Positions 8,189 to 16,842 of a stretch of DNA of 64,000 nucleotides are shown one piece after another. The notes beneath the pieces are model-generated. The model made no database searches. It was not told the DNA's origin and worked only from the letters and a program-made list of their open reading frames with translations. Made by a program: the position numbers and the translations under genes. Every line of letters begins with the position of its first letter. Position 1 is the first letter of the stretch. Source of the stretch: Fangia hongkongensis FSC776 = DSM 21703 (lineage in GTDB: Bacteria > Pseudomonadota > Gammaproteobacteria > Francisellales > Francisellaceae); contig NZ_KB902272.1 of NCBI RefSeq assembly GCF_000379445.1, positions 111,207-175,206 of the forward strand. The letters run 5' to 3'.

Positions 8189-8929
8189 ATGACTAGAAAG
8201 AAAATGGGCTTAATTTTTTGTTTGACAATGGGGACAGTGCTCTTTGCCTCGGGAGAGGAAGTGAAAGCCAAAGCTTTAGAGATAAAGGCACCTCATGGAC
8301 AAGCACAGGTACAAATTGCTCAACTAAGGACGACAAATAACCCTGCTAGATACTGTGCAGCACTGTTTAATAAGCTATATCGGTTATATTATGGCGACTC
8401 TGTTCGTATCCATTTTTATCGTGATAAATTATTAATTCCACAAGGTATGTCGTTGAGTAATTTGATCAAAGGATTGAATGATTATTATTTTACTGATAAT
8501 GATGGTAATGCATATAAAATTGATTGGAAAACATCAAAAGACTTTCCAATTACGTCAGAGACGATAGACAATATTCCATTAAATAACTCAGAGGGCGCAT
8601 TTCAATATATTATTAATCGTGTATTTGGGGATAGTGGTTTAAATGGAGAAGGGATTTCGGTAGATGTTTATCCAATTTCCAGATTGATTCAAGTGTCGGT
8701 TAAATCACAACAGCCAGATGAACGTGAGAAGTTTTATAATACAGATTACCTCCCTGATGGCCAGAATAATTTAAAGGCAAAAGATAATCTTTATATTCGA
8801 TCCCAAGATAATCAAGCGCCATCTGCTAATGATTTAGAAAAAAACACTAATGAGAATCCTTCGAAAGCCTCGCAAACAACAAACACCGGGGCTTCAAAAA
8901 ATAAGGCTCAATTAAATTGGCAATCATAG
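8189..8929 (+). CDS. Periplasmic TcpQ/PilL-like pilus protein
   Basis: A 246-aa exported protein: a basic N terminus and hydrophobic segment (KKMGLIFCLTMGTVLFASG) form a signal peptide, followed by a domain of the TcpQ / PilL C-terminal type. That domain is seen in the pattern SLSNLIKGLNDYYF, KIDWKTSKDFPIT, then a helical segment and a final strand ISRLIQVSV. The family binds the secretin in type IVb systems (TcpQ with TcpC, PilL in R64). Residues 185-246 are polar, rich in Gln, Asn and Lys, and probably disordered. GAGGAGG precedes the ATG. It lies directly before the major pilin and secretin genes. The family match is from a fold-like pattern rather than a strong motif. Confidence 0.6.
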   Translation: MTRKKMGLIFCLTMGTVLFASGEEVKAKALEIKAPHGQAQVQIAQLRTTNNPARYCAALFNKLYRLYYGDSVRIHFYRDKLLIPQGMSLSNLIKGLNDYYFTDNDGNAYKIDWKTSKDFPITSETIDNIPLNNSEGAFQYIINRVFGDSGLNGEGISVDVYPISRLIQVSVKSQQPDEREKFYNTDYLPDGQNNLKAKDNLYIRSQDNQAPSANDLEKNTNENPSKASQTTNTGASKNKAQLNWQS

Positions 8930-8961
8930 AAAAAACAGGTTTATAACAAAAGGAGCAAAAG

Positions 8962-9552
8962 ATGCTAAAGACATTAAATCAATATCAGAAAGTACAGAGT
9001 AAGAAGAGACAACAGGGAATGAGTATTTTAGAGTTTGGTCTTTACTCTCTAGGCGTTATGGCATTAATTGTCATTATCTTTTTTGCCTACGGCCTTGTTA
9101 GTAGATCAACCCAGGCGAATCAGTTTATTATGGCATATCAAAATGTACAGTCATCAATATCTCAGTTTATAAGTAATGATATCCAAAATAATGATACAGG
9201 GGTGGCATTTACTGAGGCTCAGATAACAACAGATGCCAACAATGGCACGTTGATTCCCGCTATTGTCGGGGTATTAGGAAATACAGTACAGGCAACTAAT
9301 ATTACTGTTGAGGCAATGTCTACTACACTTTCTGGATTAACACCAGCAGTTACATTACCAACAGGATATGAGCATGGGCTGGTAGCTGCGGTAGTGCTTG
9401 ATAAAGCTAAGATGACCAAATCATTGTGTATGGCAATGCAGACCAACTTTAATAAAACGGCTGATCAACTTGAATTAATTCAATCTCAATGGGATGACTC
9501 TACCGGATGCACAGCTTATGTTGCTGTGGCTGATACACGAATTACATCGTAG
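8962..9552 (+). CDS. pilS: Major type IVb prepilin (PilS-like)
   Basis: A 196-aa prepilin with a 19-residue leader ending KRQQG, cleavage after Gly19, mature N terminus MSILEFGL with Met at +1 and Glu at +5, and a long hydrophobic helix. A longer leader and a +1 residue other than Phe are the defining features of type IVb pilins (TcpA, PilS). The mature protein is about 177 aa. Two cysteines in the C-terminal part (KSLC and STGC) can form the loop disulfide typical of pilins. AAAGGAG stands upstream of the ATG. Its place next to secretin, PilO and PilP genes and its compact size make it the best candidate for the major subunit among the five prepilin-like genes here. Confidence 0.85.
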   Translation: MLKTLNQYQKVQSKKRQQGMSILEFGLYSLGVMALIVIIFFAYGLVSRSTQANQFIMAYQNVQSSISQFISNDIQNNDTGVAFTEAQITTDANNGTLIPAIVGVLGNTVQATNITVEAMSTTLSGLTPAVTLPTGYEHGLVAAVVLDKAKMTKSLCMAMQTNFNKTADQLELIQSQWDDSTGCTAYVAVADTRITS

Positions 9553-9589
9553 CATTTTCTTATTTATAATTCTTTGAAGAGGGGAAGGA

Positions 9590-11170
9590 ATGTTAAATAA
9601 TTATTTAACAAAAGTTAAAATACCAGCGGTATTAATATTCATGATATTAGGGGTGCAAGGATGCGCAACTTACAATAAAGCCAATAAAAATACAAGCATT
9701 CAAGAAAAAGCAGCAAATTCGGCATTGCAGCAGAGAAAAATCACTTATAAGCCGCCAGAGAAAGCATGGCATTATCACTTACAAAAATCAGTAGTTAATA
9801 TATTGCAAAGTCCAATAAAAGCAAATTTAACCTCGAGCAAGGATTTTTCAATTTATGATCACTTGGCTGTCTATTTTAATGGGCGACTTTCACTGTCTGA
9901 TTTTCTCAACCTGTTAATTCAGCAACTTGCGCCAAAGGGTATTCGAGTAATGAGTGATACAGACTTGGACTCATATAAAAACAAGCTATATTTGCCATTG
10001 AAAAATATCAAGACATTAGCGCAATTAATTCAGCAGATTAATGCAAATACAGATTTACATGTATATATAGAGAAAAATAATCTACATATTGGATACTTGT
10101 ATAACAAAGTCTATCCAGTCGAGCAATTGCCAGGCAATAACATTTTTAACCTTTCGGTTAAAGGAAAGTCTCAGTCTGGGGGAGCTTCAGGTAGTGGTTC
10201 TTCTGGGAATGGTGCTACTTCTAATACGTCCCTAACAGGTGATATTAACATTTGGAATGATATTAAAGCGAATATTCATGGGCTGTTGAAAAATAAGAAA
10301 AATGCGAGTTTTTTCTTATCACAGGCAAACTCACAAATTGTGGTTACTGCTTCTTGGAATGATCAAAAAATGATTCAGAGATATGTAAATCGTTTAAATA
10401 AACGTTTAATGCAACAAGTTGAAATTGATATCAAGGTATGGAATGTGCAGTTAAAAAGTAGTGCACTTTCTGATTTAGATGGCATAGGAGTACTTAGCTT
10501 TGGTGGGAAATTCAAATTACAATTAGGAGGGTTCAATAATACAAGTTCATTAACAGGCGCTATGGGTTCTGCCTTAGATAATGTTGGCAGTGGACTTCAA
10601 TTATCAGGCAGTAGCAATCATGTAGGGTTCCAATCTCTTAGTGTTAATATGCTGTCAAATCTTGGCCGGGTTTCCATTGTTGATCACCCTATATTAACCA
10701 CTACAAACAATAAATTAGCAGCGATCAATAACCTGTTGAATACTACGTATGTCAGTGATTCAACAACCACTCAAGGAACGCTAGGTCAAGGGCCAACGAC
10801 AACCTTTAGTACAGATGTATTATCTACGGGTTTGAGTATATATGTGTTACCACAGATTTTGAGAGATCGACAGCTTTTAATTAATATTGCATTATCTGAC
10901 TCTGAGCTGTTGTCGATGGGCTCTGCCGGCGCTGACTCTCAATCTGGAACCGATGGAGATACAGTCAAATTACCCCAGTATGCAACTAAAACCTTTAATC
11001 AACAATTTAAAGTACGCAATAGTCGACCAATTGTTGTTGCTGGGTTTATCCGTAGCGAAAGCAAATCACAGCTGCGCAAAAACTTTGGCACAGTGTTGCT
11101 GGGCGGCACATCAGGACTTACCAATAAAGTGATTACAGTTGTACAGTTAACACCACATATTATCAATTAG
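9590..11170 (+). CDS. pilN: Pilus secretin lipoprotein (PilN/BfpB-like)
   Basis: A 526-aa outer-membrane secretin that would form the pore for the pilus. The N terminus is a lipoprotein signal with lipobox VQGC (Cys25), as in R64 PilN and BfpB. The middle carries N-domain-like segments and a Gly/Ser-rich linker (residues about 195-215). The C-terminal secretin domain is recognisable by LGRVSIVDHPILTTTNN, a Thr/Ser-rich strand region, LSIYVLPQIL, and a final VVVAGFIRSE...VQLTPHIIN block. GAGGGGAAGGA precedes the ATG. It lies between the major pilin and PilO genes with short gaps, consistent with one operon. Confidence 0.88.
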   Translation: MLNNYLTKVKIPAVLIFMILGVQGCATYNKANKNTSIQEKAANSALQQRKITYKPPEKAWHYHLQKSVVNILQSPIKANLTSSKDFSIYDHLAVYFNGRLSLSDFLNLLIQQLAPKGIRVMSDTDLDSYKNKLYLPLKNIKTLAQLIQQINANTDLHVYIEKNNLHIGYLYNKVYPVEQLPGNNIFNLSVKGKSQSGGASGSGSSGNGATSNTSLTGDINIWNDIKANIHGLLKNKKNASFFLSQANSQIVVTASWNDQKMIQRYVNRLNKRLMQQVEIDIKVWNVQLKSSALSDLDGIGVLSFGGKFKLQLGGFNNTSSLTGAMGSALDNVGSGLQLSGSSNHVGFQSLSVNMLSNLGRVSIVDHPILTTTNNKLAAINNLLNTTYVSDSTTTQGTLGQGPTTTFSTDVLSTGLSIYVLPQILRDRQLLINIALSDSELLSMGSAGADSQSGTDGDTVKLPQYATKTFNQQFKVRNSRPIVVAGFIRSESKSQLRKNFGTVLLGGTSGLTNKVITVVQLTPHIIN

Positions 11171-11181
11171 AAGGAGGAAAA

Positions 11182-12594
11182 ATGTTAAAGCTACTTTCTG
11201 ACTTCTACTATAGTGAGTTTCAAAAAAAGGCAATTGATGAGAAGATGCTGGATATGTTGTCTCAGTATCTTTTTAATGCAAAGTCTTTTCGACTGATCAA
11301 TTATTCAAAAACTTTTGATTTGGTGCTGATTTATGAAGATGGTGCAACCATGCTTGATTATTTTCAGGCAAGTATTGAGTTTTCAAAGTTAAAAAATGTT
11401 GTCTATGTTGAATTAGTTGAGACTAAATTGTATGTTTTGATTAAAAATAAGCAGCGTGTTTGTTGCTATACAGTTTATAGCGAAGATAAGTTATCTCAAA
11501 TATTAGCTATGATAAATAAGCAGTATAAACTGTATTATTATGTTGCTACTGAGGTACATTTAAACTCAGAGCAGACTAAATTGATTGAGTACCTTTCAGG
11601 GAAATGTAAAGATGCGCAAGTCCAATCAAGTAGCATTATCCAAAGGAAATATGATGAGAAAATACAATCACAGTATCTACGTGTTGACTCTATCGATGTA
11701 GATGCAAATCTTGAGAGGCGCCTTGCACGCTATCAAGTGATTACCCGTTTGCTACTAAACTTTAAAATTATATCACATACACGTTATTTGGTTTTAACAG
11801 ACTATAGAGCCTATGAGAAAAAGAAGCATAAAGCAGTTACTTTCGCGGTATTTATGCTTTCTATACTCATCCTAGCTGGTGGAGGGTATACTATTTATCG
11901 ACTGTTTATTTACTCGCCACCACCTCCGCCAAAGCGAGTATTACCTAAAGTTGATATTGACAGATTAAAGTGGCAGTCTTTTAAAAAACAACTTGCTGTG
12001 ATTAATAAGCAAAAGCCTTCAGTATTGCTGAGAGATTATGTCAAACTGTATACCACGCTTTATAGTTTAAATAAGGTATTATCTTCAGAGGTTAAAATTA
12101 CAGTATCAGGTGATAATAAACTGGAGTTAGGCATTCCAGAGGCGCTTCAACAGATTCTATTTAATCAGGGCATTAAGCTTAATAAAGCTGAACTATCCGT
12201 ATATCTTATGAAAGTCTTACTGCAATTATTTCCATCTTATAAACATAGTATTAAAGAGTTGAAAGGGGGGCTGGTGCGTTATCAAATTTACTCTGAAGAT
12301 AATAATAGAGAGTTTAGCACGCAATATCGACTATCTGAGATTATTGGTGTTGTGAAAAAAAGGGTACACTCTTTCCCAGAGCAGTTCTCATTGTCAAACG
12401 TAACAGTAAATACTCACCGATTTTCTAAAAGTGCAAGTTTTACTCTCACAGCAACTGATATGACATTCTCGCGCTTATTACAGCGTATGCAAATTTTTGA
12501 TCACTATCCATTAGTCATTAAAGGAATCAAGTGTCATACCGGAGAGAATTTTATGATCAGTTGTGTGATTAATATGCAAGCATATGGGTACTAG
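11182..12594 (+). CDS. pilO: Pilus assembly protein, PilO-like
   Basis: A 470-aa protein with a cytoplasmic N-terminal domain of about 215 residues, one transmembrane helix (about 218-244, ending in a run of five prolines) and a periplasmic C-terminal region. This arrangement and the place directly after the secretin gene match PilO of the R64 thin pilus / BfpC-TcpR-like inner-membrane scaffold proteins, which link the ATPase and platform protein to the secretin. I see no catalytic motif. AGAAGGAGG lies 11 bp before the ATG, and the gap to the secretin stop is 11 bp. The name rests on synteny and topology rather than on a strong sequence signature. Confidence 0.65.
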   Translation: MLKLLSDFYYSEFQKKAIDEKMLDMLSQYLFNAKSFRLINYSKTFDLVLIYEDGATMLDYFQASIEFSKLKNVVYVELVETKLYVLIKNKQRVCCYTVYSEDKLSQILAMINKQYKLYYYVATEVHLNSEQTKLIEYLSGKCKDAQVQSSSIIQRKYDEKIQSQYLRVDSIDVDANLERRLARYQVITRLLLNFKIISHTRYLVLTDYRAYEKKKHKAVTFAVFMLSILILAGGGYTIYRLFIYSPPPPPKRVLPKVDIDRLKWQSFKKQLAVINKQKPSVLLRDYVKLYTTLYSLNKVLSSEVKITVSGDNKLELGIPEALQQILFNQGIKLNKAELSVYLMKVLLQLFPSYKHSIKELKGGLVRYQIYSEDNNREFSTQYRLSEIIGVVKKRVHSFPEQFSLSNVTVNTHRFSKSASFTLTATDMTFSRLLQRMQIFDHYPLVIKGIKCHTGENFMISCVINMQAYGY

Positions 12595-12693
12595 CTTGGG
12601 TTTGAAATTAAAAAGGGTGTAAGTTTAAGTAATGAGTATAGGCATTTAGAAGCCTTGTAAATAATAGTAAATGTAGATTGTTAGGGGGCAAGA

Positions 12694-13305
12694 ATGAATT
12701 TAAGAGTAGGGAGCGTAGTAAAGTGGATAAGTACAATCATAGTGGGGGTGAGTTTAGTTTGTTATGCCGCAGATGGTAGTAACACATATTCAAATGCACC
12801 ACCTGTCTTATCTAAGGATTCAATGAATAACAATGTAAAAACAGGAGAAACCGTAAAACAACCTAGCTCGTATCGCCAAGCTAATACGAAAACCTTAGTA
12901 CAGCGCTCAGATATGCAGCAAAGTGATCAAATGATAAATGATACAGAGCAAGCTTATCAGCTATATATGAAGACACAACAAGAAATGTCAGAGCTTCAAA
13001 TTAAATCGGCGTTATTGCAAAAACAAATTGAATACTTGCAATTAAAACAGCGTTATCAGGACCTTAATCACCATTTAGATGACAAAAAGAAAGCAACATT
13101 AGCGCTATCGCTAACCGCCATTACAAAAACACAATCAGGACAGTTTGAAGCAGTAGTGCAAGATACAAAAAGTCATCAAACATACTATATGTTAGCAGAT
13201 AATATATACACCCTAAAAGATAAGAATTATCTGGTAGTCAAAGTGACTAGCAACGCCGTGAAACTAAAAGGTCAAAATGGAGCATTTTATGTATTCACGA
13301 TTTAG
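12694..13305 (+). CDS. pilP: Pilus assembly protein, PilP-like
   Basis: A 203-aa exported protein with a signal peptide (about residues 1-25, ending VCYA). A glutamine-rich linker follows, then a coiled coil at roughly 85-130 (repeats of the type QQEMSELQIKSALLQKQIEY) and a compact C-terminal beta domain. Small periplasmic proteins of this kind, PilP in R64, dock onto the secretin. The start has TTAGGGGGC upstream. The 99-bp gap before it contains no gene. Its 3' end overlaps the next gene by about 17 bp, so they are co-translated. The assignment is by position and architecture. Confidence 0.65.
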   Translation: MNLRVGSVVKWISTIIVGVSLVCYAADGSNTYSNAPPVLSKDSMNNNVKTGETVKQPSSYRQANTKTLVQRSDMQQSDQMINDTEQAYQLYMKTQQEMSELQIKSALLQKQIEYLQLKQRYQDLNHHLDDKKKATLALSLTAITKTQSGQFEAVVQDTKSHQTYYMLADNIYTLKDKNYLVVKVTSNAVKLKGQNGAFYVFTI

Positions 13306-14341
13306 TCTTCAAGGGTTACGTAATCTAATTGAGTTTACTCCGTCTGTAAAAAGAGATTTACTTTTTTACATGGCTGAAATGCTCTCTTATAAGATGTCTA
13401 TGCGCGAGATTGTTGATGAGATGCTACCATTAAACTATGGAAAGTTTGCATTTTATCGTGATATTAAAAAAACATTTGATGAAACAGGTGGGTTGGCATT
13501 ATTCTTTAAGCGTTATTATAATTCTGGCGTGCATTTTTTAGTTTCAAGTTCTGAGGAACATGGCACGATTATAAAAGGGTATCAAGCTGCCGCTGATTAT
13601 TATGCTAATGAGAACTATCAGCCATATAAGGTTTATGCGCCACTTATTTATCCCATTGCAATGCTTATTTTAGGTGGGGTGTTAAGTGAAATTGTTTTTA
13701 GTAAAGTTAGCATGGAGTTTGGGAAGTTACACATTACTTTAGATCAAGTTGCACAGGTGTTTTTTCTAATCAAAATTTCAGTTGTTGTTCACCATATCGT
13801 ATCACTGTGGTTAATTTTATTGATAGTATTAGTGATCTTTAGCACAACTATATTTTTTACAAGAAAACTTGTTATTGGTTCACCTAGAAGAGTGTTGGAT
13901 AAACTGCCATTTTTTAAAACCTATAGCCGGATAGAATATTGCAAGTTTTTAAAAACATTAAGTTTAATTATGGGTAAAGGCTATACACTGCAGGCTGTTT
14001 TACAGTTGCTCTTAGATCAGAGTAGTTATTATATATCATGGCATATTAAAATGGCGCTTCGAAAAATTGAAGAAGGGAAGTACTCTGTTGGTGATATTCT
14101 CGATACAGGCATTTTAGAAAAAAAGTATTTAAAAGTACTGACTATTGCGGGAAGGAATAATGTTCTGGATGAAAAAATGGTTGGAATTTCTGATTTCATC
14201 TTTAAAAAGACAACTGAAAGTTATAGTCAAAAAATTAAATTTAGTGCAGGTATTTTACTACTATGTGCTTTAGCTACATTGCTGGCTGTCTTTATTACTA
14301 GTTATGCTATTCCATCTTCAATTTCGTTATTCAAACACTAA
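13289..14341 (+). CDS. pilR: Pilus inner-membrane platform protein (PilR, GspF family)
   Basis: About 350 aa, polytopic, with two GspF-type halves: a soluble helical domain (about 10-120), two membrane segments (about 120-195), a second helical domain containing KTLSLIMGKGYTLQAVLQLL, and a last membrane helix near the C terminus. GspF/PilC/PilR proteins form the platform on which the assembly ATPase acts. I chose ATG 13289 since GGAG lies 6 nt upstream; another ATG at 13277 is in frame. Either way the gene overlaps the 3' end of pilP. It is 11 bp from the ATPase gene; in R64 the order is pilQ-pilR, here it is reversed. Confidence 0.85.
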   Translation: MYSRFSLQGLRNLIEFTPSVKRDLLFYMAEMLSYKMSMREIVDEMLPLNYGKFAFYRDIKKTFDETGGLALFFKRYYNSGVHFLVSSSEEHGTIIKGYQAAADYYANENYQPYKVYAPLIYPIAMLILGGVLSEIVFSKVSMEFGKLHITLDQVAQVFFLIKISVVVHHIVSLWLILLIVLVIFSTTIFFTRKLVIGSPRRVLDKLPFFKTYSRIEYCKFLKTLSLIMGKGYTLQAVLQLLLDQSSYYISWHIKMALRKIEEGKYSVGDILDTGILEKKYLKVLTIAGRNNVLDEKMVGISDFIFKKTTESYSQKIKFSAGILLLCALATLLAVFITSYAIPSSISLFKH

Positions 14342-14352
14342 TGGAGTGAGAC

Positions 14353-15858
14353 ATGTTGGCAAATGATATTAAATCGTTGCGTCCCAATGCTGAGATGCTT
14401 AATTGGTGTACAAGTGTTGCAAACTCACGCATGGTTGTACTGGAAGATGGTACTATATTAAGTGATTCGGCGACTAATCCAAACTTGCAAAATTGTCGTT
14501 TATTAATGAAGTCATTGAACTTAGAGATTCGGCAAATTATTAATTATGACGTTGTGTTCATTAAAAACATGATTGATTCATATCAATCAAGTATAGAAGG
14601 GAAGAGCCTTTATCAATTTACAGATGCACAGCAAAAAATCCGCAAAATTGTACAAGATGCAATTGCCGAAAAAGCGACAGATATTCATATTCTTATTAGA
14701 GATGCTACTGCCATTATTAAGTTTCGTGTTTTAGGAGATCTTCAGGTTTATACTACCATGTCTGCGAATGATGCAATTGCAATTGTGTCTGTTGCGTTTA
14801 ATCGTGAAAGTGACCATGTACAAAAGCAATTTAGTATCAATCAAATTATTGATGCCGCTATGGTCTTACAAATAGGCCGTCAAGAAGTACGTTTGCGTTT
14901 GGCATCTGTTCCGACGTATCCTGGAGGAAAAGGCTGTGATATTGTAATGAGAGTGCTGCCTCTGCGCTCACAAGCCAAGCCTATTCAGTTAGAGCAGTTA
15001 GGTTATCACCAAGCACAGCTTGAAGAATTTAAGCATGTGATAAGGAAAACCTCAGGAGCTATTTTTTTGGCTGGCCCAACAGGTAGTGGAAAATCAACAA
15101 CGATGGCAAGTTTAATTAGTTTGCTCCCCAAAAATAAAAAGATATATACAGCCGAAGATCCAGTTGAGAATCTCATAGATGGTGTGACGCAAGTTCCAGT
15201 TAATCATGAGGTGGATTATATGAGTTTTGCAAATATTGTGAGACAGTTCTTACGCTTGGATCCAGATATTATTTCAATTGGTGAAATTCGTGATAGTGAC
15301 ACAGCATTTATGGCATTAAGAGCCGCAATTACAGGGCATTTAGTGATTAGTACCGTGCATGCAAATAGTGCGACGAATATTATTGTTCGGTTATTAGACT
15401 TAGGGTTATCTGCTACGACCTTGTCAGACCCTGACTTTTTAAACATGCTAGGGTTTCAAAGACTGATTAAGCTACTGTGTCCACACTGTAAAGTTCCATT
15501 TTCAGAGGTAAATCACTATACAAAAGAAAGAGAAAGAATGCTGCAAATATTTGGCAGTACTGATATGGAAAAACTCTTTGTTAATGGTAATAATTTGGGC
15601 GAGAGTTACCACTGTGAATATTGTAAAAATCGAGGGACCAAAGGGTTGACGATTGTGGCAGAAACATTGCTTGTAGATGATCTGGTGCGTGAGCATATTG
15701 CTGATAATCAATTAAATCGACTGCCTAGTATTTTAAGGGCTAAAACAGGGTTTATGACTTGCCATCAATCAGCTGCAATACATATTCTTCAAGGAAATGC
15801 TGATCCCTTTGAAGTAGAGTCTATCTTGGGTCCTTTCGAAATTGAAACACAATTTTAA
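14353..15858 (+). CDS. pilQ: Pilus assembly ATPase (PilQ, GspE/PilB family)
   Basis: A 501-aa hexameric secretion ATPase powering pilin polymerisation. The motifs are complete: Walker A GPTGSGKST (241-249), Asp box around AEDPVE (267-272), Walker B DPDIISIGEIRD (303-314) and His box ITGHLVISTVHAN (326-338). A tetracysteine zinc motif, CPHC (376-379) and CEYC (421-424), marks extension ATPases rather than retraction ATPases. No second (PilT-type) ATPase is seen in the window. GGAGTGAGAC precedes the ATG. It is the last gene of the operon and is followed at once by a hairpin terminator. Confidence 0.92.
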   Translation: MLANDIKSLRPNAEMLNWCTSVANSRMVVLEDGTILSDSATNPNLQNCRLLMKSLNLEIRQIINYDVVFIKNMIDSYQSSIEGKSLYQFTDAQQKIRKIVQDAIAEKATDIHILIRDATAIIKFRVLGDLQVYTTMSANDAIAIVSVAFNRESDHVQKQFSINQIIDAAMVLQIGRQEVRLRLASVPTYPGGKGCDIVMRVLPLRSQAKPIQLEQLGYHQAQLEEFKHVIRKTSGAIFLAGPTGSGKSTTMASLISLLPKNKKIYTAEDPVENLIDGVTQVPVNHEVDYMSFANIVRQFLRLDPDIISIGEIRDSDTAFMALRAAITGHLVISTVHANSATNIIVRLLDLGLSATTLSDPDFLNMLGFQRLIKLLCPHCKVPFSEVNHYTKERERMLQIFGSTDMEKLFVNGNNLGESYHCEYCKNRGTKGLTIVAETLLVDDLVREHIADNQLNRLPSILRAKTGFMTCHQSAAIHILQGNADPFEVESILGPFEIETQF

Positions 15859-15880
15859 GTGTTTATTGTACACTTTTTTT
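15857..15880 (+). terminator. Rho-independent-type terminator of the pilus operon
   Basis: AAGTGT (15857-15862) pairs with ACACTT (15870-15875) across a 7-nt loop, followed by T through 15880. The stem is short and AT-rich but lies exactly at the pilQ stop codon and between converging genes (pilQ and oxyR). Confidence 0.6.
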
Positions 15881-16738
15881 AATCAGATCGCTTAAAGGCT
15901 CTAGCCAGTGCGTCATAACAGAAGCCTTGCGATAGGCAATTCCAATTTCCCTTGAAGGGGCGGGTTTTTTAAAGTTAATATAACGAATACCTTTAAAGTT
16001 ATCATTGTGGGTTGCAATCTCAGGGATAATGGTAATACCAAGTTTTGCAATGACCATTTGTCTTAAGGTTTCAAGACCTGTGGCATTACATTGAATACTT
16101 TGTGCAGGATTAATATTAAGCGCCATCACTTGATCTCGTAGGCAATGGCCTTTTTCTAAAAAGAGCATCGCTTCATCATCAAGGCGTTTAATATCAATCT
16201 CTTTGGCATTTTCTAAAGGGTGGCCTTCATAAACCGCAAGCTTAAAGGTGTCTTGAAATACAGGGAAAAAATCCATGCCTTGAGGTAAGGTGGGATTAGC
16301 AAGAAGTGCCGCATCAATTTGACCATTTTTTAGCATGGTAATTAAATTATCAGTTTTATCCTCAAGCGGATATATTTTAAGTTTGGTTTGTTCATCTTGG
16401 GTTAAGCGAATAAGTGGCGGCAGTATATATTGAGAAAGGGTTGGGAATATCCCTATTTTAAATTGGTGTTTATCTTTTTTCTGAAATAGCTCAGCGGTAT
16501 TTTTAATATCCTTTGCTGTATTCAATAATTCTCTGGCTTTTTCAATAATGACTTCACCTGCCGGTGTGATCAGGATGTTTTTTTGAAAACGTTCAAATAT
16601 AGCAACACCAAGTTCATCTTCTAGTTTTTTAACTTGCATGCTAAGTGCAGGCTGACTGACATAGCAAATCTGCGCTGCTTTATTAAAATTACGTGTCTCT
16701 GCAATTGCAATGACATATTCAAGGTCACGAATATTCAT
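15863..16738 (-). CDS. oxyR: OxyR-type peroxide-sensing LysR regulator
   Basis: A 291-aa LysR-family activator with an N-terminal winged HTH (residues 1-60: MNIRDLEYVIAIAETRNFNK and VSQPALSMQVKKLEDELG) and an effector domain whose FLEKGHCLRDQ and LETLRQMV blocks are those of OxyR. The peroxidatic cysteine falls exactly at Cys199. The usual resolving Cys208 is not there (Asn208 in this protein); the next cysteine is Cys217 in SIQCNAT. The gene is convergent with pilQ and divergent from parE. A catalase gene about 6 kb away is a probable target. The odd cysteine pattern deserves attention and is listed as a finding. Confidence 0.88.
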   Translation of the reverse strand: MNIRDLEYVIAIAETRNFNKAAQICYVSQPALSMQVKKLEDELGVAIFERFQKNILITPAGEVIIEKARELLNTAKDIKNTAELFQKKDKHQFKIGIFPTLSQYILPPLIRLTQDEQTKLKIYPLEDKTDNLITMLKNGQIDAALLANPTLPQGMDFFPVFQDTFKLAVYEGHPLENAKEIDIKRLDDEAMLFLEKGHCLRDQVMALNINPAQSIQCNATGLETLRQMVIAKLGITIIPEIATHNDNFKGIRYINFKKPAPSREIGIAYRKASVMTHWLEPLSDLIKKSVQ

Positions 16739-16842
16739 ATTAAGACCATTTTTTTTGTCGAATTATTATTATTGGATTTAAGAATACTGTATTTTATGCC
16801 AAAATTGATACTAAATAATAAAAAAGATTGATACACACGATC

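Noticed and set aside
2673..15858. Type II secretion system
   Set aside because: The minor pilins look GspH-K-like, but the major pilin is IVb (Met+1, 19-residue leader), the secretin is a PilN-like lipoprotein, and no GspC/L/M are present.
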